Source of the DNA: Pseudorasbora parva
Taxonomy: Eukaryota > Chordata > Actinopteri > Cypriniformes > Gobionidae
Length of the DNA stretch: 64,000 nt
Assembly (NCBI RefSeq): GCF_024679245.1
Contig: NC_090174.1
Location: 45,118,188 to 45,182,187, forward strand
Direction of reading: 5' to 3'
Position 1 is the stretch's first letter, and the number at the start of each line of letters is the position of its first letter. The translations under genes were made by a program, and so were the position numbers. Under the pieces are notes generated by a model, which was given only the letters and a program-made list of their open reading frames with translations, had not been told where the DNA came from and searched no databases. Shown here one piece after another: positions 47,019 to 59,116 of the stretch.

Positions 47019-47709
47019 ATATACAAAGTTTCTTAAGGATTTCCTGGAGTCTGCGGAGCAGAATTACTTTGTTGGATTTCGTGTACATTATTATCTGTTC
47101 ACTGATCAACCAGAACAGGTTCCTGCAGTGAAAATGGGTGAAGAACATTATCTGACAGTGTTGAAAGTCCCTAGTTCTAACAGATGGCAGGATATCAGTT
47201 TGAGCAGAATGGCAAGACTGGAGAAACTGATTGAGAGCCAATTGGTCAATGAAGCCAACTATGTTTTCAGCCTTGATGTGGATTCAAAGTTCTATGGTCG
47301 CTGGGGGGTGGAGACTTTGGGTAGTCTGGTAGGTGTGATAAATCCATGGCATTATCATAGATCTCGTGAACAATTCACATATGAACGGCGGCCAGAGTCT
47401 CAAGCGTTTATTACTTATTCTGAAGGGGATTATTATTATGGTGGGGCTGTGATCGGTGGCTTAGTGGAAAACGTATATAAGCTTGTTAAAACTTGCCGGG
47501 AGCAGCTGGACATTGATAAATCTAAATCCATTGAGGCAGCATGGCAGGAGGAGTCTCATTTGAACAAGTACTTTCTTTATAACAAACCCAGTAAAGTGCT
47601 TTCAATCGAGTATTTGTGGGATGACAGAAAACCTAAATTAGAACATATGAAACTCATTCGCTTCTCTCAAATTGTTAAAAACTACAATGAAATTCGTCCA
47701 AACCCATAA
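47019..47709 (+). CDS. gbgt1l: GT6 glycosyltransferase terminal exon (catalytic domain)
   Basis: After an acceptor ending ctgtttttcag, an open frame of 691 nt runs to TAA at 47707-47709; as I recall it, the last coding exon of human ABO is the same length. It encodes the catalytic core: FVGFRVHYYLFTDQPEQVP, then RWQDISLSRM, then the metal-binding DVD of the DXD motif within FSLDVDSKFYG, then REQFTYERRPESQA, EGDYYYGGAVIGG, the EESHLNKY helix and the C-terminal VLSIEYLWDD. The enzyme class binds UDP-Gal or UDP-GalNAc with Mn2+ in the Golgi. The substrate tripeptide position (LGG in A transferase, MGA in B transferase) reads GGA here, the form associated with Forssman synthase. There are no stops or frameshifts, so this exon looks functional. 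The acceptor specificity is inferred. Confidence 0.95.
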
Positions 47710-47844
47710 CAACTGCTGTATGGAAATTATATTTTCATTATACAATAAGCTTATTCAGCTTCCTGCAGCCCTTTCTTTTGTAAAAAAACAAAAAACAAAA
47801 AACACCCAGAAAACCTATATATATACACACATACATACATACAT

Positions 47845-48080
47845 ACAGTGAGGAAAATAAGTATTTGAACACCCTGCTATTTTGCAAGTTCTCCCAGTTG
47901 GAAATCATGGAGGGGTCTGAAATTGTCATCGTAGGTGCATGTCCACTGTGAGAGACATAATCTAAAAATGTTTTTTCTGATTTCTCACCTTTCTTAGGAT
48001 CATGACAATTTCAGACCTCTCCATGATTTCCGAGTGGGAGAACATGCAAAATAGCAGGGTTCAAATACTTTTTACTTACT
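47845..48080. mobile_element. Fold-back Tc1-type MITE
   Basis: Left arm cagtgaggaaaataagtatt tgaacaccctgctattttgc and the inverse right arm (gcaaaatagcagggttcaaa) enclose the words ggaaatcatggaggggtctg / cagacctctccatgatttcc. Arms are about 100 bp. The sequence is familiar from a common fish element of Tc1/mariner type. Confidence 0.75.
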
Positions 48081-49689
48081 TACTTATATATATATAAAGA
48101 AAGAGAGAGAGAGAGAGAAAATATAAGTTTGATATAATACACAATCATATAGCCTAAATTTAATGGATTAATGCTGCCTGTCAACAATAAAAACAATCTC
48201 AGTGTAACTGCTTAATTTCTTTCATATATTATATTATTCTAAATATTTTAACGGTTTTGGGGGAGATTTTTAGGAGATTTGTAATAATTTTCTTTGTAAA
48301 GAAGATTCGTACAGTTAACAGCATTATAAAAAGACTCATATGTGGCATCATTCTCTCTATGAAAACAGTAAACCGCATTCACTGGTTCTAACACTATAGC
48401 GATACGAACTCTATAGCGGTTAAACAGAGCACTGCAATTTGTTTTCATTTAAAGTATCAAATAGCCAGGGAAAACCCAGACAACTTCCGGCAAATTTAGA
48501 TTTGCTATGCCAGTAGTCTGGCAAAAAGCCCATTCAAGCCCATTTCTAATCCGTCGAAAACACGGCACCAATCAGAAACATTGGGGCGGGGTTTACACAA
48601 TGGTGACAGCACAGCGATGGTGAAGCAGATTTATTACAAAGATGGATGCCACCGTGGAACATCACTTGTTCGAATCAGCTATTGCGTCTGTTTTAAGCGA
48701 TTTTAAACTTTTCCTTTTTGTTAAAATCCAAGCAAAGACCAACACTCGGCTATGTGGATTACACCGGCTACTTTGATGAGGAGGATGGGGAGTGTGATCA
48801 TGTGCTAATACCACATAGCAGCTCTGGATCTGGCCTTTCTGTGCTTATATCCTCAGACTAGATCTGGTAGTCATGTAAAAATTGTAAATAAATAACTACC
48901 ATAAGTCTAAAAATGTTCTAACACATCTGAAATTACTGATTTTGAATAAAGTTTGTGAGACACAATTTTCCAAAGACTCATAAATATTTTATTTTCAAAA
49001 TATTGCAAATCGCGTTCTAATTGCAAAACAAATTTCTTACAACGGAGGCAAATGTGATCAGAGCTTGATGTTTTCAGTTCGACCGTCAATCCGAGATGTT
49101 TCAGTCGATCTGAGATGCTATTAGGTTTCCAAATTTGGCAAAAATGTTGATGCAGTGGCAGTGGACACCAGCTATTATCATATTTCTTTTACAACAAGAT
49201 AAGTAAACAGAAGTTAAAAAAAAATGATATAGGAAATATTAGAAATTCATAAGCAATAAACAAACATAAGTTTGATAAATAATAAACAATAATAAACATG
49301 CATATAGACTAAGTTTGATAGATTAATGCTGCCTGTCAACAATAAAAACAATCTCAGTGAAACTGCTTAATTTTTCATACATTATGTGGCGGGGCAGTGC
49401 AAATAAGAGACACAAGCACAAGTTTTTGTTCACTAGTAATAAAGTCAGACTATGCCACAATAAGGCACGCATTCGTCATCTCACGGTCAATGTTTTAAAT
49501 CTAGCTTTACAAGCTTTCAGAATATGTTAGTGCTCTTTTCCGCCGTTTTGTCAATTACCTAGTAAACCAATACATAACCAGCAAAAGCAGCACAAATGAA
49601 GATTGGTATGAAATCCACGCATTCCACGCTCCGCCCGCAGCGTGGTTATAAATAAGGAAGTGGAATGCTAGATCATTGCTTTTCTCTGC
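48081..49689. other. Downstream intergenic DNA with a direct duplication
   Basis: 48120-48225 (aagtttgata…gattaatgctgcctgtcaac aataaaaacaatctcag) recurs at 49268-49377. Between them 48640-48860 encodes a short open stretch (MDATVEHHLFESAIASVLSD), possibly a transposon fragment; not identified. Confidence 0.45.
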
Positions 49690-50493
49690 TGAGGAGCCAA
49701 ACTCGTGACTTGGCCTCCTAGCGGAAGCACAGCACCAGCACTTCAGGGAATGAGGGTTACATACGTAACTGAGACGTTCCCTTTCAGTCAGTCACGGTCG
49801 ACGTACGTCGGAACTGACTGACGAATTGGGATCCCTACCAAAAACTAACTACCTCCTACCTCCTACCACCCTACCTCCTGGCCCCTCCAGCGTCCTGCTT
49901 GAGCGCACTGGACCGTCTTAGATGGTACAGAAGTCAGGGCTCCAAGCAGGGAGGTCAGTCATTGCTGTTTTTGCAAGACCCATGCAGTGTGACTACTGGA
50001 TAATGGGATAACGCTGGAAGCGTGGCCGTCTCGGGAGATGATATGCTGCGGGGCCACGTCCTTCAGGGAAGGATTGGTGGCGGAATACACATAAGGACTA
50101 ACCTTGCTGGGTTGTGCAACATATGGCAGTTTCTGGGATGGTTCCAACCTGGTTCCATGGGAGAAAGAACACGCCCAGAGACAACAGAGTGGGCTCTGTC
50201 AAGGGAAAGACACGGGGCTAGCCGAGTAGGGTAGCTGGTACCGTGGAAGAATACACATATTGGTCCCGTGAGGGAACCGCTACATATGTAACCCAGCCTA
50301 CAAACACATTCCACAAGCATATGGGGGCAGACCTGGCATCAGATGGCCACAATGTCTGACACCAAATGGGTGACGGAAGAGCTCGACAGGGTTAGCCGTT
50401 TCCGGGGAACACCACTGGATAAAATAGATGCACGTATCCGACCCAGAGAGCGATAGTGCGTTGCAAGCCGACACTTAGAATGGGCACTTAGCG

Positions 50494-51755
50494 CTACTGG
50501 CCACTGGGGGCAAGAATGCAGGAAGATACCGGCTCTACATAGAGGCTATATAATCTAGCGAATGTGTTAGGTGTCGCCCAGCCCGCAGCTCTACATATAT
50601 CTGTTAGCAAGGCACCTTGAGCCAGCGCCCAGGAAGAAGCCACACTCCTTGTTGAGTGTGCACGCAACCCGAACGGGCAAAGCACGTCTTGGACTGGTAA
50701 TTCAAGATGATAGCATCCACTATCCAGTGGGCTAACCTCTGGTTGGAGACAGCCTTTCCCTTCTGCTGGCCTCCGTAACAGATGAAGAGTTGCTCTGAGG
50801 TCCGAAAGCTTAGCATCCGATCTATGTAAGTGCGCAGAGCGCGGGCAGGACATAAATGCAGGGCTCGGACTGCCTCCTCAGAAAGGAGTGCTTGCAGGTT
50901 CACCACCTGGTCCTGAAAGGGACTGGAAGGAACCTTGGGCACCTATCCAGGCCGGGGTCTCAGGATGATGTGAGAGTTGGCCGGCCCAAATTCTAGGCCC
51001 GATTCATTGACCGAAAGTGCATGCAGGTCCCCTACCCTCTTGATGGAGGCCAATGCCGTCAAGAGCACTGTCTTTATTGACAGGATTTAAAGCTCTACCG
51101 ACTGCAAAGGCTCAAGGGGAGGGCTCCGAAGGGCTCTGAAGTGCTCTGAGCACTAGAGTCAAGTCCCAAGAGTGTATCGAGTTTGGACGAGGAGGATTCA
51201 GCCTCCTCGCACCTCTGAGGAACCTGATGATTAGGTTGTGCGCCGCTAAGGACTTACCTTCAACTGCTTCATGATATGCCCCTATTGTTGCGACGTACAC
51301 TTTGAGGATGAAGGGAGACAGCCTTCGCTCCAACCCACCTTGCAGGAATGATAGCACAACACTTACCGAACACCTTCGGGGGTCTTCCCAGTGGGAAGAG
51401 TACCATTCAAAGAATAGGTTCCACTTTAAAGCGTAGAGGCTCTAGCAGAAGAGATGGTGTCTACCACTACCTTCACGTCCTGTCCAGGGACCAGACATGG
51501 AGTTTCCAGTGGGCTGGACATGGGTGCCATTGAGTGCCCTGTCCCTGAGAAAGAAAGTCCTTCCTCGGGGGGATAGGACATGGAGGGGCTGTCGCGAGGA
51601 GAGTTAGTTCTGGGAACCAGGTCCAGTTGGGCCAATAGGGTGCAACTAACAAGACCTGCTCCTCGTCCTCCCTGACTTTGCACAGGGTCTGTGCAAGAAG
51701 GCTCACTGGGGGAAACGCACACTTGTGTCCCAGGTCCAGCTGTGCGCCAGTGCAT
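50494..51755 (-). pseudogene. DIRS tyrosine recombinase
   Basis: Pre-YR linker with LLVAPYWPNWTWFPELTLLA, core-binding pieces (LKVYVATIGAYHE, 51290-51330), then catalytic segments ALRTYIDRMLSFRTSEQLFI, GLRAHSTRSVASSWALAQGA (HxxR) and TPNTFARLYSLYVEP (nucleophilic Tyr). Stops and shifts at 50942-51112 and elsewhere inactivate it. Confidence 0.83.
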
Positions 51756-52110
51756 CCGTGCTGAGGCTGCCCCCAGTCAGGGAATAGTACCATACAATAG
51801 AGTAGTGAATAGTATAATAGATTCGCCACTCTCCTGGAGGTGTCGGCTGCCGTGACAGCTCGTTGGCTTTCCGTTTGAGCGCACCTGGGAAGTGAATGGC
51901 CCGAAGCGACCACAGCTGCTTCAGACTCCAAAGGAGGAGGGCGAGTTGGAACATGGAACCTCCCTGACGGTTGATGTACGAAACGGCCGCAGTGCTGTCC
52001 GTATGGACCAGTGCATGCTTGACACGTAGCAGCCCCTTGAGGCGGCGCAGTGCCAAGTGTACTGCTAACAACTCGAGGAAATTGATATGCCAATGTAATT
52101 GAGGTCCCAT
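51703..52110 (-). pseudogene. DIRS RNase H
   Basis: WHINFLELLAVHLALRRLKG (Glu), VHTDSTAAVSYINRQGGSMF (Asp) and GALKRKANELSRQP follow the RT. The first catalytic Asp region (…SWMPLPQAGG, about 52140-52186) is out of frame. Confidence 0.82.
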
Positions 52111-52316
52111 CCACAGACCTAATACTGCATGCCCATTGTACGTGGCCCCCAGCCTGTGGCAGAGGCATCCATGAAAAGCACAGCATTCCTGAACACTTGT
52201 TCTAAGGGAACCCTAGCCCGGAGAAACGAAGTGTTGGACCACGGGCTGAAAGTTTGGCAGCAGTAAGGAGTCACTGGGACCCAGTACTGGCTGCTCCGCC
52301 ACGCCCACCTTGGGAC

Positions 52317-53024
52317 TCAGCCATGAAGCCAGTGCTGAAGCGGTCTCATATGAAGCAATCCGAGCGGTGTCACCTTGGCTGCAGATGCCATATGCCCCAG
52401 GAGCCTCTGAAAAGATTTCAGTGGGACAGCTGTCCTGCCTTTGAACAAATTCAAGCAGTTCAACACCGACTGGACTCGCTTCTCTGTGAGGCGCGCAGCC
52501 TGGCTGGCCAAATCCAGCTCCATACCAAAGTACGAGATCCTCTGCGTAAGACAGAGTTTGCTCTTTTCTCGGTTAACCTGAAGGCCCAACAGGCTGAGGT
52601 GACTGAGCACCATGTCCCTGTGTTCGCACAACTGTTCCCGAGACTGGGCGAGTATGAGCCAGTCCTCGAGATAGAGAATGCGGCATTCACATCCTCAACT
52701 AAGCGGAACAATGGCTGCCTCTGCGACTTTCGTGAAGACCCGAGGCGACAGGGACAGCCCCGAAGGGCAGGACTTTGTACTGATATGGGTACAATGAAGT
52801 AGGGGCTGTAACACCCCGACTTCGTATTGTATGGAGAAACCGGCTAGACCGCATCCTTCGCCAGTAGGACCTTCAATCTCTGACCACAAGACCTGAGCAA
52901 GAAGGAAAGAAGCTACTGGTGAAGCGTCTCCGTTTGCCTCTGGGCCACCAAGAACTGCTGGTTGAAGTTCTCGATGGCGACGCTGAGGAGGCCAGCCTGA
53001 CAGACAGGGGCGTTGAAGAACCAA
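52317..53024 (-). pseudogene. DIRS reverse transcriptase
   Basis: Motif B region (GLSLSPRVFTKVAEAAIVPL) and a motif C remnant around RILYLEDWLILAQS (the first D of DD reads E here, so the catalytic pair is damaged). Then the thumb/connection: SLLGLQVNREKSKL, FQRLLGHMASAAKVTPLGLL and HMRPLQHWL. Several frames are used. Confidence 0.82.
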
Positions 53025-53230
53025 ACTTTGTCAGGCTCATGCATATCTGCCAGGTTTAGCCCCCTGTGATGTTCTTGGACCACTAGTGTGGACATCGCCT
53101 GACCCAGGGAGTGTGTGACTTTCGTCGCCCCGAGAGCGAGGTCCAACACCGCACGCAGTTCCTGCATAACCCCTGGGTCAGGACCACCCCCGTGCATGCA
53201 GGACAGAGGGTCGTGAGAGAGGGAAAACAA
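52913..53230 (-). pseudogene. DIRS gag C-terminal part
   Basis: Contains VMQELRAVLDLALGATKVTH, LGQAMSTLVVQEHHRGLNLA, DKVWFFNAPVCQAGLL and VAIENFNQQFLVAQRQTETL. This is the conserved helical C-terminal block of fish DIRS gag proteins as I recall the family. Confidence 0.7.
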
Positions 53231-53261
53231 TTATACAAATTTGGGCCCTTTTGGTGTTCCA

Positions 53262-53884
53262 TATTTCCCTCTTTCCGATGCAGCAATTGATATCTGTCCT
53301 CTGCCAGAGCCCAAAATGAAACGCTAAGTCCCCTTTTTTTTATTTAGGACCAGCAATTCATCTTTAAGCTACCAGCAGGCATGTGAGACAGTGAACGTGG
53401 CAATCAGAACGGCACACGGCGTGCTGAATGCTCAAGCCTCTATGAAAAAGGCAAGACGAAACAACACACTGACGTGGTCATGCTCTCATGAGAAAACCTG
53501 AACCCCCCAAGAACAGAGGCTCAGCATGCTTGTGATGCGATAGAGGAGTGGGTGCTCAAGGGAATGTACCCGGCAGGGAAGCCCCACTTGCGTTGCCTTG
53601 CTGCCTTATCAGACAATGACTTGTTAGACAACATTTTGTGCATGATGGCACCTCATGAAACTAATTTCGGACAGACTTCTAAGGTAGTGTAACAGTTTAA
53701 TGATCTACAGCAAAATGGAGAGAGCTTTGGTGAGAACTAAACACATATTTAATTAATACATTAGCAATTTCTCGCTATAAATGACATCAGAAGTGGAACA
53801 TATTGGTAAAAAACATACATTTATACACAAACTGACCAGCAAACCCAACTTTCGGACACCATCTGATGGACACAGGATTTCCAC
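53262..53884. other. Unassigned DNA between DIRS and Gypsy copies
   Basis: No recognised content. It may include truncated gag leader of either neighbour. Confidence 0.25.
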
Positions 53885-55165
53885 CTGTCCGGTGCAACCT
53901 CCACGCCCAGCGGTGAGTACAATTCAGTTCCCTCCTTATACTGCTCATCTTAATAAGACCCTGGTGTGTTAAAAATTCTCACTCCTCCATTTCAGCATAA
54001 GCCCTCATCGACTCCGGTTTGGCTGGGAACTTCATCAGTCAGCAAACATTCCAGAGACTGAATGCACATCGCCAACGCTGCCAAGTCAACCTCAAGATCA
54101 CTGCGATACAGGGAAAGCGGCTGGGCAGAGGTTGTGTCCTCCATTTCTCCCCCACACTTACTCTCTGCATCGGTCAACTGCATGAGGAGACCATCACATT
54201 CATGGTGCTGGAGGAGTCAACTGCTGACATCATCCTGGGATGCCTATGGTTAAACCTGCATCAACCCCACATTCACTGGTCCTCTGGTGAGATCCTCAAA
54301 TGGGGTGAGAACTGCTTCCAGAACTGTATCATTCGTCCAATCAAAGTCAAACCCAAATCTTCTCCAGTCTACCAACAGCTTCCAGTGCAGTCTACATTTG
54401 TGGAAAGCCCTGACACCCACGTTAACGTAACCATCCCTCCCGCTTACTGGGCGTTCCAAAATGTCTTCAGTAAGCGGTTAGCTACCAAACTTCCACCTCA
54501 CCTGGGGCTACCTTACCCAAAGGCTGCATCTATCCACTGTCCATCCCGGAGCAAAAGGCCATGGAGGAGTACGTGCGCAAAGCGCTACAACAAGGGTTCA
54601 TACGACCATATACCTCCCCTGCCACTTCAAGCTTCTTCTTCGTGGTAAAAAAGGACAGAGTCTTGCTGCCGTGTATTGATTATCGTCATCTCAACTCCCA
54701 AACCGTTAAATTCAGTTATCCTCTTCCTCTGGTCCCTGCGGCCCTTGAGCAACTCCGAGGTGCCACCATCTTCTCCAAACTTGATTTAAGGAGAGCCTAT
54801 AACCTCATTCGCATCCGGAAGGGTGACGAGTGGAAGACTGACTTCATCACCCTTTCCTGGCACTACGAGTACCGGGTGATGCCGTATGGGTTGTCCAACT
54901 CACCTTCCGTCTTCCAGAACTATTTGAACGAAGCCTTCCGCGAGTTCCTGAACAAGTGCATCATTGTCTACATAGATGACATCCTCATCTGCTCTTGAGA
55001 CATGAGAGAGCACAAAGAGCATGTACCCCAAGTCCTCCAAAAACTTTGTGAGCATCACCTGTATCTCAAGTTGGAGAAGTGTGAGTTCCATACCACCTCA
55101 GTCCAATTTCTAGGATACATCATTGACAACCACGATGTCAAGATCGACCAGAGGAATGTAGATCA
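53885..55165 (+). pseudogene. Decayed Ty3/Gypsy pol: protease and RT
   Basis: Protease: ALIDSGLAGNFISQQTFQRL (catalytic DSG) and ADIILGCLWLNLHQPHIHW. After a frameshift near 54560 RT follows: [40 protein letters not shown] (motif A), [13 protein letters not shown] and [11 protein letters not shown] (catalytic DD). An in-frame TGA follows at about 54997, then [20 protein letters not shown] and [14 protein letters not shown], after which the homology is cut off. No LTR, RNase H or integrase. It is much older than the element at 22557. Confidence 0.9.
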
Positions 55166-55224
55166 CCATTCTTCACTGACCATTACCCAACACCATCAAA
55201 AATTAAGTAGTAACCTATTGTCCT

Positions 55225-55605
55225 CTTTCATTATCTTGTGTTTGAGATCCACCTATGGGGAAATGCACAGCTCCTCGGTTGCCCAGGTATATAACACAAA
55301 GCACCTTGGCATGCAAACTGCTTCTACAAACATTTGTGAAAGAATGGGTTGCTCAGTGAATTCAAGCGTTGTACTGTGATAGGTTGCCACCAGTGCAATA
55401 AATCCATTCGTGAAATTTCCTCACTACTAAATATTCCCTGTTAGTAGTATTATAACAGTGGAAGCAATTGGGAACAAAAAGAACTCAGCCACGAAGTGCT
55501 AGGCCATGTAAAATCACATAGTGGCCTTCAGATTAGCTCAAGAACAGTGTGTAGAGAGCTTGATGGAATGGGTTTCTATGGCTGAGCAGCTGCATTCAGT
55601 AGCAT
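55225..55605 (+). pseudogene. Tc1-like transposase remnant
   Basis: Nucleotide pattern of a fish Tc1 element: upstream words (gcccaggtatataacacaaa gcacc), then decayed coding DNA for the paired-type DNA-binding domain (gtgaaatttcctcactacta, caattgggaacaaaaag, cagccacgaagtgctaggcc). After an internal deletion it jumps to ggccttcagattagctcaag and gtagagagcttgatggaatg, the second helix-turn-helix region. The DDE catalytic domain is absent. Confidence 0.7.
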
Positions 55606-55898
55606 ACAATGTTTTATGAAAATGTTTTATGAAACAAGATTTCACATTTTAATTGTAAACGGCAGCATCAACTGTTAAGACACTCACCAAAAGTATAACT
55701 AGAAAGTAAAAGACGTGACAGAAATGGCTTGTGGCGTCGGCGGCTGGCAGCGAGAGCAAGCACAATCCGTATTTCCGGCTTAACCTTGCCGGTAACCTTA
55801 AACTTGCCGGGCTTAACCAATCCGAAGCTAGGGAAAAAGGAAATAACATTAGATTGTACAAATAACGCACTTGGGCTGGGCGTACACATGATGTGTGT
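55606..55898. other. Unassigned
   Basis: Contains a repeated cttgccgg / ttaacc segment (55778-55822). No gene recognised. Confidence 0.25.
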
Positions 55899-55906
55899 AA
55901 CAGTAG

Positions 55907-57410
55907 CATGGGCGTAGATTACGCGGGGGACGCGGGGGACGTGTCCCCCTCACTTTTAATAAAATGTATTTTTGTCCCCCGCACTTTTACTGGTTCTCAC
56001 CGATCCTAGTCGACCCGCTCCGAGCGGGATCCGAACCGGCGTTACCTGCGCGGGGGCGGGCAAGGTAACAGGGACGCTAAAAACAGCTTTCTTTAATCTG
56101 GGTTGATAGCGCGCTTCTTGAGGTCACAGGCAATGTTAGAAACATAGAAACCAATGTGAATACATCAAGATTTAAATTCAGAGACAAAAAATTATCTATG
56201 CATTACCTGTCATTTTATTCGCATCTAAATATGAGGAGGGCGCTCTCTCACAGAAAGTCCAAAAGCGGATTCGTAGAAGTAATACCCCTGTCACGCTGGA
56301 GCTGCAAAACAATCGTTATGAGTAATGAATGAAACGTGACGACGACAATCAGACGATTGCGACAATATATGCTTTATGTGTGTTTTTCAAGTCATCTCAA
56401 TGTAGGCGATTTATTGACAATAAAGTATAGCCTATCATATGAATAATGCAGCTTTTAATGTTTAGTATCTTCTGCTCACCACGGCTGCATTTATGTAATC
56501 AAAAATAGTTCAAAAAGTAATATTTTGAAATATTATTACAAATTAAAACAGCTTTTTTCCTATGTGAATATATAGTAATTTATTCCTGTGATCAAAGCTG
56601 AATTTATCATCATTACTCCAGTCTTCAGTGTCACATGATCCTTCACTAATCACTCTCATATGAGGATTTCATAATCAAGAAACATTTATGATTATTATCT
56701 GTGTTGAAAACAGTTGTGCTGCTTAAAAATGTTGTGGAAACCATGATAGCCTACATGTTATTTTTCAGGATTCCTTAATGAATAAAAAGTTCAATGGACA
56801 GCATTTATTTGCATTCATTAAATAAATTATTATCTTTTGTAATATTAAAAATATCACTTGTGATCAATTAAATGCATGTCTGATCAACAAAAGTATTAAT
56901 TTCTCTCTTTTTTAATTTTACCACAAATGTTTAGATGGTTTCCAGAAAAATTAAGCATCACCATGAGCAGCACAACTGATACTAATCATAAATGTGTGTT
57001 GATCATCAGATCCTCATCTGAGAATGATTAGTGAAGGATCATAGGACACTGAAGACTGGAGTAATGATGATAAATTCAGCTTTGATCACAGGAATAAATC
57101 ACACTTTACTATATATTCACATAGAGAACAGCATGGTTCACATTAGAATATATATATATATTTTTTTTTTGCATTGCATAAAATCTATGGAGTCTTAATG
57201 CACAAGTGTTTGTAGGTTAGTATATAAACCAATCATAAAATTGCAACAAAAATAGGAGAATAAAATTATAGATATTAATTAGTGGTTATTGTTCAGCAGT
57301 ATATTTGATTTCTTGCCCAATTAAAAGCAAGAGATGCGATAAATTATATTGGTCCAAAAAAAAAAATCATTTCTGTCCCCCTCACTTCTGAAAAGATGGC
57401 TACGCCCCTG
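55907..57410. mobile_element. hAT element with 8-bp target duplication (one mismatch)
   Basis: Ends CATGGGCGTAG / CTACGCCCCTG are inverted, and both have gtccccctcactt just inside. Flanks are aacagtag (55899-55906) and agcagtag (57411-57418), an 8-bp duplication with one difference. Inside lies a further inverted-repeat element (56500-57140). No transposase. Confidence 0.8.
56500..57140. mobile_element. Inverted-repeat element typical of cyprinids, nested in the hAT
   Basis: Arms about 56520-56720 and 56945-57135 are inverted copies (tatgtgaatatatagtaa, gtgatcaaagctgaatttat catc, agtcttcagtgtcacatgat). The centre (gtgctgcttaaaa, tggaaaccatgata, tttcaggattcc) is a sequence I associate with a very common zebrafish/carp repeat. 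Confidence 0.65.
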
Positions 57411-57704
57411 AGCAGTAGTATAAATATTAATCTCATAGAGCTGCATTTCGTTGAGGTAAATAACCTGCAGCACTTCATTGTACTTGGGGCCATATTCACA
57501 AAACATCTTAAGGCTAAACTTAGCTTGTAACTTGCAGATTTAGGAGAAACCCTTAAAAATAATGTAGGTCTACTGTTAAAATAATGTAAGCCCTATTCGC
57601 ACAGGATTAGTATTATATGGAGACCGCTGGTGATTTGTAATAATCGCAGAGAATGTCTGTAAGATTAATTATTAAGCTTAACCTCTTACATTCAGGGCCA
57701 TTTT

Positions 57705-58475
57705 TTGGGATTTCCACCTGGATTTGGCCTACCCAATTTGAAAAGCTTCTCATTCACACATACAGTGGTCTAGATTCAAAATTTTGGGTGTCATTTTACA
57801 GGAAACCAATTGAAGTTACATAAAACACTGCTAAAAGTGGTAAACATGTAACTATATGTTGTCTAAGCTGTAATAACCCCCCCAAAAAGTAGGCACTTTT
57901 TGATTTTTTCCCCCATAAATTCATTTTTGAAAGTGTTCAGGCCCTGTGTGCTCTAGGAACTTGCAGACAGTTTGGGCTGTTTCCACTAAATTACAGAAAA
58001 TAGTGGAAAAAAAGAATTTTGTCTGTGTCATGTTGTATGCCAGATTTACTCAAATGGGTCTGAAGGGATGATTCCCCTTTTTCCCCCCTTTTAGCCCCTA
58101 CCCCGACCCTTCTACCCCATTCCACCACCCCCTCCCACCACCATATACAGTGATATAAATGCAATATTCCAGTGTGATTAAATTAATTATACATGCTGGA
58201 AGCAGCCCAAAGTGTCTGCAGGGTCCTAGAGCACACAGGGCCTGAGTTACACTTTCAAAAATTAATTTATATTAAAAAAATCAAAAAGCGCCTAATTTTT
58301 TTTTGGGGGGGGGGTTATAACAGCTTACACAACATATACTTACATGTTAATCACTTTTAGCAGTGTTTTATGTAACTTTAAAGGGTTTCCTGTGAAATTA
58401 CACCAACATTTTGAACCTAGACCACTGTATGTGTGTATTGGAGGGTAGGCCAAATCCAGGTGGAAATGACATCAG
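57705..58475. repeat. Long inverted repeat (arms about 280 bp)
   Basis: 57705-57990 and 58190-58475 are inverted copies, e.g. tttccacctggatttggcct / aggccaaatccaggtggaaa and acataaaacactgctaaaag. A poly-C spacer region lies at 58074-58140. It is probably a fold-back transposon; ends uncertain. Confidence 0.85.
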
Positions 58476-59116
58476 AGTAATTTAGTGTAAATACATTACT
58501 TTGTGTAAAACAAATGCCAAAGTGATGCATATCTCCAGAAAGTAGAGACTCTAAGCTTTCAAATGGTACCACATATGACATCATAGCTCCACAGACATTT
58601 AAAATGGAAAGTAAATACATAACGATGTCCTTCCGGACCCTGTACAGGGTCCTCGGAGTTTAAGATTAATCCCGTGCAAATCGGCCATGTCTGTTATTTG
58701 TAAAGTAAAAATTCCCCTGCAAATTACCGACCATATTTCAGCAAACACTGAGGTATGGTGATAATAGTAGTCCTGTGCGAAATCTGCAAATCGGCATCTC
58801 TGTAATTTGGCCAGGATTAGGAGATGATCGTATATAATGTATGCAAGGTTTTTGTTTCCTGTGCACATTTCTATCTTTATCTTTCACAAAGAATGGAGGC
58901 TGCATTCAGAATGTGCACCGTTATGAATTCCTGTGCTTCAGCACGGATTATACTTTCACTTTAGAATGAGTACTAATTTGGGAGCAAATTGCTTGAAAAC
59001 TTCCTTGGGCGCCTGAAGAAACAGTTGCGCAAGCCTACACAACCACTGGAACAGGTTGTTCACCGATTGTCGGAGAGAAGTTAGCACAGAACAACAAACA
59101 ACTCCAAAACAAGGTT
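58476..59116. other. Unassigned; MITE-like remnants
   Basis: 58640-58870 has paired words (cgtgcaaatcggccatgtct / gcgaaatctgcaaatcggca) suggesting an internally repeated DNA transposon, related to gcacaggattagtattatat at 57598. No gene. Confidence 0.3.

Larger units (their letters stand above)
49690..53260 (-). mobile_element. DIRS retrotransposon, reverse strand, truncated at 5' end
   Basis: Read on the minus strand from 53260: gag C terminus, RT, RNase H, recombinase, then 3' terminal sequences (49690-50320) including tacgtaactgagacgttccc and cgtgagggaaccgctacata, which match the junction words of the other DIRS copies. The left terminal repeat and N-terminal gag are missing. Frames are broken in many places. 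Confidence 0.87.
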
